Below, piece after piece: positions 1 through 4,752 of a stretch of 6,780 nucleotides of DNA. Each line of letters opens with the position of its first letter. Position 1 is the first letter of the stretch. This DNA comes from Methanobacteriota archaeon. GTDB lineage: Archaea > Thermoplasmatota > Poseidoniia > Poseidoniales > Thalassarchaeaceae. The stretch spans positions 39,313-46,092 of the forward strand of contig NYYK01000002.1 of the NCBI GenBank assembly GCA_002685895.1, given 5' to 3'. The notes beneath the pieces were generated by a model, which saw only the letters and a program-made list of their open reading frames with translations, was not told the origin of the DNA and did not search any database. The translations under genes were made by a program, and so were the position numbers.

Positions 1-393
1 GTTGCGGAGAAAGCTGCAGAAAAACTAAAAGACATTAATCAAAACTTAAGTGTCGCGGGGACGCATAGTGGGAGTCCGAACGAAAAAGATACTGAAGAAA
101 TAATTCATAAGATCAAAGAAGCAAAACCGCATTTGTTGCTTGTTGCATTCGGTGCGCCCAAGCAAGATTTATGGATAGCTGAGCATCTGAACAAAATGCC
201 CAGCGTCAGGGTGGCAATGGGAGTGGGGGGCACGTTTGATTTTATTGCGGGCGTACGTAAGCGAGCTCCAGCTCTCCTCAGGTCAGTCGGGCTGGAGTGG
301 ATGTATCGATTGATCAAACAGCCGAAGAGGTGGAAAAGGATTTCGAATGCTGTGGTAGTATTTCCATATTTGGTAGTATGCTCTAGAAGATAA
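1..393 (+). CDS. WecG/TagA/CpsF-family glycosyltransferase, C-terminal half (5' end outside window)
   Basis: The frame is open from base 1 and gives about 130 residues ending at TAA 391-393; the family usually has about 240, so the N-terminal half with the catalytic aspartate known from TagA lies outside the window. Visible family signatures are LLLVAFGAPKQDLWIAEH (about residues 45-62), then the glycine-rich VAMGVGGTFDFIAG, then the basic C-terminal appendage with RAPALLRSVGLEWMYRL and KQPKRWKR. In characterised relatives this appendage helps bind the membrane. Family members transfer N-acetylmannosamine (TagA) or N-acetylmannosaminuronic acid (WecG) from UDP to an undecaprenyl-linked sugar at the inner face of the membrane. 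A UDP-GlcNAc 2-epimerase at 3332-4675 could supply the donor precursor. The family is very likely; the exact acceptor and sugar cannot be told from this half. It ends in a palindrome shared with the convergent gene at 500-817. Confidence 0.93.
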   Translation, partial: VAEKAAEKLKDINQNLSVAGTHSGSPNEKDTEEIIHKIKEAKPHLLLVAFGAPKQDLWIAEHLNKMPSVRVAMGVGGTFDFIAGVRKRAPALLRSVGLEWMYRLIKQPKRWKRISNAVVVFPYLVVCSRR

Positions 394-398
394 TTAAT

Positions 399-480
399 TA
401 AAGTTAAAAATTAAGAGTTAAAAGTGAAAAGTTATCTTTTAAAAACACTTTTAACTTTTAACTTTGCACTTTTAACTTTA
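399..480. repeat. AT-rich imperfect palindrome between convergent genes, possible bidirectional terminator
   Basis: The left arm starts at 399 with TAAAGTTAAAA and the right arm ends at 480 with its exact complement TTTTAACTTTA. An inner block AGTTAAAAGT (about 416-425) pairs with ACTTTTAACT on the right, with a few mismatches between the blocks. Both arms are built from near-copies of the unit AGTTAAAA, so each is also a small direct-repeat array. The element lies 5 nt after the stop of the glycosyltransferase and 19 nt from the stop of the convergent gene, where a shared terminator would sit. It lacks a GC-rich stem and has no clean T-run, so termination is inferred. A similar but different palindrome is at 4674-4742. 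Confidence 0.7.
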
Positions 481-499
481 TTCAATATTCCAATAACTT

Positions 500-817
500 C
501 TACTCGTGCAGCTCATCCACCGATGATACGAACCACTCATGTGGTCCTCTCTTCAAGATAACAAGCTTGGGTCCATCTTTAGTCTCAGCCAAGTAGTGGC
601 GCTCAACTCCATTGTCTCTGAGCACTTCTGAATGTATGATTTCTTCCTCAGGCAAGAGCATATAAATCGCAATATCGGGCTTATCCGTAAGTGCGGTATT
701 AAAGTTCATTCCAACTCGCCCAAGGGTTGCCACGATTGCAACTATCACACAGCTTCCGAGCACGGCCCAGAACATCGTGTGGCTATACCGCCTTGTGCTG
801 ATTCTGTTTATTTCCAT
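500..817 (-). CDS. Hypothetical single-pass membrane protein, 105 aa
   Basis: I do not assign a function. The start at 815-817 is chosen because it lies just after a strong extended -10 element (829-837) and gives a sensible topology: a basic N-terminus (RISTRRYSH, residues 5-13), one hydrophobic segment (about 15-33, WAVLGSCVIVAIVATL), then a small outside domain of about 70 residues. That domain contains DKPDIAIYMLLPEEE (45-59) and DGPKLVILKRGPHEWFV (81-97), a beta-rich pattern ending in an acidic tail. By the positive-inside rule the C-terminal domain should be extracytoplasmic. The gene is convergent to the glycosyltransferase and divergent from gpmI, so it forms its own unit. No Shine-Dalgarno sequence precedes it. 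The plausible composition, topology and promoter support a real gene; an opposite-strand frame at 632-835 looks like its shadow. The surface-glycan context hints at an envelope role, which is a guess. Confidence 0.72.
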   Translation of the reverse strand: MEINRISTRRYSHTMFWAVLGSCVIVAIVATLGRVGMNFNTALTDKPDIAIYMLLPEEEIIHSEVLRDNGVERHYLAETKDGPKLVILKRGPHEWFVSSVDELHE

Positions 818-828
818 GTTCGGTTAAT

Positions 829-837
829 ATTATAGCA
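829..837 (-). promoter_or_regulatory. Extended -10 promoter for the small membrane protein gene
   Basis: Read on the minus strand this is TGCTATAAT, a perfect TGn plus TATAAT extended -10 element. No convincing -35 box is found 16-18 nt upstream, as expected when the extended element compensates. Transcription would begin near 822, about 5 nt before the ATG at 817, so the mRNA would be leaderless or nearly so. Confidence 0.55.
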
Positions 838-891
838 GTTATGAGCGGTTTTGGATAGGTGTGATTATTTTGTCTATTTTGCCTCAGATAC

Positions 892-1005
892 ACCCGCCCC
901 CCAGCCTTCGCATAGCGAAGACTGCCATCCGAAGTCGCGAAGCGCGCAGGATGGCGTTTCTAGTACAGCGACGCTATGGCTACGGCTGGCAGGCCAGGGG
1001 TGGGT
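892..1005. repeat. 114-nt GC-rich nested palindrome (large hairpin or cruciform)
   Basis: Paired blocks nest from outside in: 892-900 with 997-1005 (9 bp, one G-T), 901-906 with 984-989 (6 bp), 911-917 with 972-978 (7 bp), 924-930 with 949-955 (GCCATCC/GGATGGC, 7 bp), and 936-939 with 943-946 at the tip (4 bp, loop AAG). The right arm has a bulge at 990-996. A competing local hairpin exists in the left arm (CTTCGC 906-911 with GCGAAG 915-920), so the element could switch between one long stem and smaller ones. It is much richer in G+C than its flanks and contains no convincing gene; a long frame across 851-1186 reads through it, but its composition looks non-coding. It resembles the palindromic intergenic repeats common in Patescibacteria (from memory). 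It could be a REP/MITE-like element or a structured RNA; no transposase is nearby. Confidence 0.75.
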
Positions 1006-1127
1006 TAAGCTTCAGGGTGGCGGGCCGGTAGTTATATATGGTGATACCTCAAAATTTGATGTCAATACCCCCTCAAAAAAATCTTTTCCCGACCTCGACT
1101 TTTCACCTTCAAATAGGGACCTTTCCG

Positions 1128-1147
1128 GTTCCGCTCCCAAGCGGAAC
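1128..1147. other. 8-bp perfect hairpin upstream of gpmI
   Basis: GTTCCGCT (1128-1135) pairs perfectly with AGCGGAAC (1140-1147) around the four-base loop CCCA. No T-run follows, so it is not a standard intrinsic terminator. It lies 27 nt upstream of the gpmI extended -10 element, roughly where a -35 region or an operator would begin, so it could bind a regulator or block read-through from the left. The rest of 1006-1173 shows no gene or recognised motif to me. Confidence 0.45.
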
Positions 1148-1173
1148 GCCCTCTGTCTCAATCAGCATAATTA

Positions 1174-1182
1174 TGTTAAAAT
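1174..1182 (+). promoter_or_regulatory. Extended -10 promoter for gpmI
   Basis: TGTTAAAAT is a TGn extended element with a -10 hexamer TAAAAT that differs from TATAAT at one base. The -35 region around 1154-1159 (TGTCTC) is poor. Predicted transcription start is near 1189, only about 3 nt before the ATG at 1192, implying a leaderless or near-leaderless message. Confidence 0.5.
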
Positions 1183-1191
1183 ATAGTGTAG

Positions 1192-2694
1192 ATGGCACGA
1201 TGCGCACTGATAATCATAGATGGATTCGGGGTAGCTCCTCCGGGACCGGGGAATGCAAGAACTCAGGCAAATCTGCCAAATATCTCAAGGATGGAAAAAG
1301 AAATCCCCAATGTACTTATGGAAGCAGCTGGAAATGCCGCTGGACTTCCTGAAGGTCAGCAGGGCGCAAGCGAACAAGGGCACTACACAATTGGTGCAGG
1401 CCGGGTTGTTTGGCAAACTTTAGAGCAAATCAATCGCGATATCCGGGATGGATCGTTTTTCGACAATGAAGTTTTGGTTTCTGCATGCAAGGATGCAGTT
1501 TCACGCAACGTACCACTTCATTACTTCGTAATTTTTTCTTATGGAGGAGTTCATGGACATGCTAATCATCTATATGCAGCTATGAAGCTTGCGAAGGACG
1601 AAAGGGTTAAAGAAGTTTGTTTGCATTTAACAGGTGATGGGCGCGATGTTCCGGAACAATCACTTCTCAAAGATATTGAAGACATCAACAATGTTATTGA
1701 AGAACTGGATACAGGCAAGCTATGTTCTGTAGTTGGCAGGTATTACTCGATGGATCGAGATTTGCAGTGGGACAGAACAAAAGTTGCGTATGATTTATAC
1801 ACGCAGGGAGAAGGGAAAGAAGTCACAGATTTCCCCAAGGCATTTGAGGAGTACTATTCCGGAGCTGAGGAAAATCAAGATACGGATTACTATATGCCTC
1901 CGCTTAAATCGAAGGAATTTGTTCCAATAGCGGAAGATCATGTTGTGGTTAACCTAAACTACAGAACTGACAGGCAGCCACAGATAACAGAAGCTCTTAC
2001 AGAAAAGAATTTTGAGCATTTTGATAATTCTGTTCGTGTAATAAAGTATGTTTGTATGGGGCCTTACAGTGATTCATTGCCAATTGCTTATCCGGAGCTA
2101 CTTGTGAAAAATAATCTTGGATCTTGGCTTAGCCAACATGACAAAAAACAACTGCGTGTTTGTGAATCAGAAAAATATGCGCATGTCACATTCTTCTTTA
2201 ATTCACAGGAAGAAGATCCGTATCCAGGTGAAGAACGCATAAAAATTCCATCTCCCAAATGTCCCAGCTACGATCAAAAACCGGAGATGAGCGCAAGTAA
2301 AGTTACAGATGCTGCAGTTAAAGGGGCTCAAGAAGAGAAATATGACATGATTGTAGTTAACTACGCTAACCCAGACTTAGTTGGCCACAGCGGAGATCTG
2401 GAAGCAGCAATTATTGCATGCGAAACGGTTGATGCTCAGCTCGAAAAGTTATTGCCTGAGCTAGAAAAACATGGATATGAATGGATAATAACCTCGGACC
2501 ATGGGAATTCGGAGCAGATGCTTTACGATGATGGTAAGCCGTGTCCAAGCCATACAGATAATCTTGTCCAGACCTTCGTAAATTCAGAAAAATTCCCAAC
2601 TTCAGAGTCACTAAAGGATAAGAAGGGTATAAAAGATATTGCTCCCATGTGTCTCGAGATTATGGAGCTTCCAGTTCCCGAGGAGATGAAATAG
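1192..2694 (+). CDS. gpmI: 2,3-bisphosphoglycerate-independent phosphoglycerate mutase
   Basis: This cytoplasmic enzyme interconverts 3-phosphoglycerate and 2-phosphoglycerate in lower glycolysis and gluconeogenesis, using two metal ions (usually Mn) and a phosphoserine intermediate. The 500 residues match the family's usual length of about 510. All expected metal and catalytic residues are visible: D10 in IIIDGFG, the nucleophile S60 in GASEQGH, D395 and H399 in NPDLVGH, D436 and H437 in TSDHGN, and H454 in PSHTDN. Substrate-binding signatures are also kept: GGVHGH (118-123), GDGRDVPE (148-155), GRYYSMDRD (182-190), NYRTDR (256-261) and SEKYAHVTFFF (326-336). The inserted phosphotransferase-type domain lies roughly between residues 75 and 300. 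The ATG at 1192 is favoured because DGFG begins nine residues later, as in relatives, and because the promoter element ends 9 nt upstream. No Shine-Dalgarno sequence is seen. The next gene follows after 9 nt, so they are probably co-transcribed. Confidence 0.96.
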   Translation: MARCALIIIDGFGVAPPGPGNARTQANLPNISRMEKEIPNVLMEAAGNAAGLPEGQQGASEQGHYTIGAGRVVWQTLEQINRDIRDGSFFDNEVLVSACKDAVSRNVPLHYFVIFSYGGVHGHANHLYAAMKLAKDERVKEVCLHLTGDGRDVPEQSLLKDIEDINNVIEELDTGKLCSVVGRYYSMDRDLQWDRTKVAYDLYTQGEGKEVTDFPKAFEEYYSGAEENQDTDYYMPPLKSKEFVPIAEDHVVVNLNYRTDRQPQITEALTEKNFEHFDNSVRVIKYVCMGPYSDSLPIAYPELLVKNNLGSWLSQHDKKQLRVCESEKYAHVTFFFNSQEEDPYPGEERIKIPSPKCPSYDQKPEMSASKVTDAAVKGAQEEKYDMIVVNYANPDLVGHSGDLEAAIIACETVDAQLEKLLPELEKHGYEWIITSDHGNSEQMLYDDGKPCPSHTDNLVQTFVNSEKFPTSESLKDKKGIKDIAPMCLEIMELPVPEEMK

Positions 2695-2703
2695 AATAAC
2701 GAT

Positions 2704-3264
2704 ATGGATTTAATTAAGGACTTTATTGAAAGAAATAATATTGGTTCTGCCGTTTCTGCGGCTAAGGCAGTTGCGGAGATTCCGTGGGGCAAAGGGCGAA
2801 CAATTGAGGAAGTGCTACAAGAAAAAGGAGTGGGGACTTGTACAGGTAAACACCTGGTTCTTCAAGAGTGCCTGGAAGAATTAGGCATTGAATTTAGACC
2901 GATTGTTTGTACGTTCAAATGGGAAGATCAAGGAATTAGTTTTCCGGATAATTTACTGAGTTTACTCAAGATTGCACCTTGGGAACATGGTCATAATTTT
3001 GTTCAGATAAAGAACTCAAATGACGAGTGGATTGATGTTGATATAACTTGGGATCCTCCGCTTGAGTCATATGGATTCAAAGTATTACCTACAGATTGGG
3101 ATGGGCAAACATCGTTTCTTGGCGTTAAAACAATTACAAGATGGGATGGAATCGATATGAAACAAAAGAAAAAGGAGCTCATCGAAGGCCTTTCCGAAGA
3201 GCAGGAAATAGCAAGGGAAGAATTTTTAAATTCGTTTATCGATTGGATTGCTTCGCTAAGGTGA
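2704..3264 (+). CDS. Stand-alone transglutaminase-fold (papain-like) protein, 186 aa
   Basis: The arrangement of a cysteine at a helix start, then a histidine, then an aspartate matches the transglutaminase-like core. C46 lies in GVGTCTGKHLVLQECLEELG (42-61), like the GxC...L...LG helix of that superfamily. H97 lies in EHGHNFVQI (94-102), and D113 lies in WIDVDITWDP (109-118), where the family has W-x-x-x-D-P/T. There is no signal peptide or membrane segment, so it should be cytoplasmic. The C-terminal 35 residues (about 152-186) are charged and helical (KQKKKELIEGLSEEQE). Family members include cross-linking enzymes, peptidases, amidases and arylamine N-acetyltransferase-like folds, so the reaction and substrate are unknown; I infer only the fold and triad. 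It begins 9 nt after gpmI and has no close Shine-Dalgarno (GAGGAG at 2680-2685 is 18 nt away), which suggests an operon with gpmI. Confidence 0.72.
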   Translation: MDLIKDFIERNNIGSAVSAAKAVAEIPWGKGRTIEEVLQEKGVGTCTGKHLVLQECLEELGIEFRPIVCTFKWEDQGISFPDNLLSLLKIAPWEHGHNFVQIKNSNDEWIDVDITWDPPLESYGFKVLPTDWDGQTSFLGVKTITRWDGIDMKQKKKELIEGLSEEQEIAREEFLNSFIDWIASLR

Positions 3265-3331
3265 AATCGCAATTTTTAGGAATCTGACTTTTTCATAGCA
3301 TTAAGCCCCACTTTTGCGTTACCTTAGGTTC

Positions 3332-4675
3332 ATGCAGGAGATCACATATCGCTCAGCTTCATTCTATGACGACTTGGCCTCCGAGTCTGGTCCGCATGTC
3401 CACATGGTCATGATTGCAACAAAGCCGGATATTATTAAGCAGGTTCCACTATTCAAAGAGCTTAAAAAGCGCGGACACACAGTCATCCTTGCACATACCG
3501 GACAGCATTATGATGAGAACTTGAGCGGAGGGATGCTAAAGGAATTTGGAGTCGAGCCGGATTTGAATTTGAATGTTCGCGGAGGAATGGACCAAATAGT
3601 CAGCCAGATAATTGGACGCCTGGGTTACGTAATTGGCGAACTAAAAGAACGTGGCAAGATTGTTATTCCTTATGCACATGGAGATACAACTACTGCGATG
3701 GCGGCGAGTAATGCGGGGTTTTGTCATGCGTTCGCGTCAGTGCATGTTGAGGCGGGAATTAGAACCCTTACGCCTGATTATGAAGGGTTAGGGCTAGGGC
3801 TAGGGTCAGGGTCAGGGTTGGATGATGTGGAGAGATGGAGGAATGTGTTGATGAAACGCGATAGCTGGAAGCGAGGCTCACAGGAGCCTTTTCCGGAACA
3901 GTTCAACACGCGATGCAGTGAGTGTGCAACTGGTATCCACTTAGCTCCCGTCGAACTTGATCGTGAGTTTATGCTTAGTGAAGGATTCAATGATGATCGG
4001 ATCTTTGTCGTGGGCAACTCAGTAGTTGATGCAACGCTTGAGGCCAAAGAAAACTCAAAGAACTCAAGTATATTCGAAAAGTATCCTCAGCTTGCAGGCG
4101 GTAACTTCGTCAGGTTCTGCATACACCGCAGAGAGAACTGCATTTCCAAAAAGCGATTCATGGCGATCTTTGATGCACTCAAGTCATTCATAGAGGAAGG
4201 AAAGAATGTTCTTCTTATAAACATGAATCAAACCAAGAGAGCATTCGCAAGCTTCGGACTGGAAGAAGAAGTTGCACGCTTGGATCGCGAACACAACAAC
4301 TTTGTCTTCTCTGAAGTCTGGCCTCTTTATACAGATGTTATTGCCGCAATGAACAAGGCATCAGTTTGTGCGACTGACTCTGGATCAATGCAGGAAGAAA
4401 TGAATGTACTTGGAGTGCCGTGTGTCACTCTCAGATTTGGTTCAGACCGTTCCGAGTCCATTATGAATGGAGGGAATCTGATTGCTCCTCCGATTGATTC
4501 AGGAGTCATCAAAAATATAATTGAGTTCGCATGGGACAACGATGATATGCGAAAGGTTCCAAAGATTTACGGAGAAAACGTCAGCGCTAAATGCGTGGAT
4601 GCGGTGGAAAGTGTGTTAAATGCAGGGGGAGAGGTGTTTAGGGATGAAGGAGAGCGACTAAAAATGGTAAATTGA
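3332..4675 (+). CDS. wecB: UDP-N-acetylglucosamine 2-epimerase (non-hydrolysing) with a long insertion
   Basis: It interconverts UDP-GlcNAc and UDP-ManNAc in the cytoplasm, supplying ManNAc-type sugars for surface glycans. From ATG 3332 it has 447 residues against about 375 in typical WecB. GT-B-fold signatures appear in order: ATKPDIIKQVPL (29-40), TGQHYD (56-61), HGDTTTAMAAS (116-126, D118), HVEAGIRT (138-145, E140), PFPEQFNTR (186-194, E189), HRREN (265-269, H265) and DSGSMQEEMNVLG (349-361). These cover the catalytic Asp, Glu, Glu and His known from E. coli. Two features are unusual: about 20 extra N-terminal residues before the first strand, and about 40 extra between HVEAGIRT and PFPEQ. 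The insertion starts with the Gly-Leu/Ser run coded by the hexamer repeat at 3785-3820. A TTG at 3314 could add six residues, and ATGs inside HMVMIATKP could remove the extension; I prefer 3332 because I recall a similar extension in related Patescibacteria proteins. No Shine-Dalgarno is visible. Confidence 0.9.
   Translation: MQEITYRSASFYDDLASESGPHVHMVMIATKPDIIKQVPLFKELKKRGHTVILAHTGQHYDENLSGGMLKEFGVEPDLNLNVRGGMDQIVSQIIGRLGYVIGELKERGKIVIPYAHGDTTTAMAASNAGFCHAFASVHVEAGIRTLTPDYEGLGLGLGSGSGLDDVERWRNVLMKRDSWKRGSQEPFPEQFNTRCSECATGIHLAPVELDREFMLSEGFNDDRIFVVGNSVVDATLEAKENSKNSSIFEKYPQLAGGNFVRFCIHRRENCISKKRFMAIFDALKSFIEEGKNVLLINMNQTKRAFASFGLEEEVARLDREHNNFVFSEVWPLYTDVIAAMNKASVCATDSGSMQEEMNVLGVPCVTLRFGSDRSESIMNGGNLIAPPIDSGVIKNIIEFAWDNDDMRKVPKIYGENVSAKCVDAVESVLNAGGEVFRDEGERLKMVN
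3785..3820 (+). repeat. Six-unit telomere-like hexamer repeat with G-quadruplex pattern, inside wecB
   Basis: Six consecutive 6-bp units run in frame: GGGTTA, GGGCTA, GGGCTA, GGGTCA, GGGTCA, GGGTTG. They encode residues 152-163, a Gly-Leu/Gly-Ser alternation. Six GGG tracts separated by exactly three bases on the coding strand match the canonical G-quadruplex pattern in both DNA and mRNA. Since the unit is six bases, gain or loss of copies would keep the reading frame and change a surface loop by two residues at a time. A 7-bp stem, AACCCTT (3763-3769) with AAGGGTT (3783-3789), could compete with the quadruplex. Confidence 0.9.
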
Positions 4676-4742
4676 AAGTTGTAAGTGGAAAATGCTCTAT
4701 AATTTATGCATTCTAATTTTCAACTTTCCACTTACAACTTTC
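4674..4742. repeat. Perfect 18-bp inverted repeat between wecB and the ligase-like gene
   Basis: GAAAGTTGTAAGTGGAAA (4674-4691) is the exact complement of 4725-4742, with a 33-nt AT-rich loop. The left arm begins inside the wecB stop codon (TGA 4673-4675) and the right arm ends 10 nt before the next ATG. No T-run gives a clean terminator; the stem could attenuate transcription between the two genes or protect the 3' end of the wecB message. It is similar in size and AT-rich make-up to the palindrome at 399-480 but not identical in sequence. Confidence 0.85.
4698..4703 (+). promoter_or_regulatory. Possible -10 box in the palindrome loop, upstream of the ligase-like gene
   Basis: A perfect TATAAT lies in the loop of the 4674-4742 inverted repeat. 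The best -35-like sequence, TTGAAA at 4672-4677, is 20 nt away, longer than the ideal 17. Transcription would start near 4710, giving a leader of about 43 nt that carries the right arm only. Chance occurrence in AT-rich DNA is quite possible. Confidence 0.3.
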
Positions 4743-4752
4743 CATTTCTTTG

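Noticed and set aside
632..835. Plus-strand frame opposite the small membrane protein gene
   Set aside because: The minus-strand frame has a coherent topology and a strong extended -10 element; this one is Cys/His-rich, without recognisable features.
892..1005. CRISPR-like or riboswitch reading of the large palindrome
   Set aside because: There are no regularly spaced direct repeats with unique spacers, and I recognise no riboswitch consensus.
1128..1159. Intrinsic terminator upstream of gpmI
   Set aside because: The 8-bp stem is good but is followed by GCCCTCTGTCTC rather than a T-run on the plus strand, so I kept it only as a hairpin.
851..1186. Plus-strand open frame of 111 codons across the gene-free region
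   Set aside because: It reads through the 114-nt palindrome and the small hairpin, gives a low-complexity Pro/Ser-rich peptide, has no start signal and overlaps the gpmI promoter.
3265..3331. Promoter or terminator between the transglutaminase-fold gene and wecB
   Set aside because: Short T-runs are present but no stem precedes them, and no convincing -10/-35 pair at normal spacing was found.
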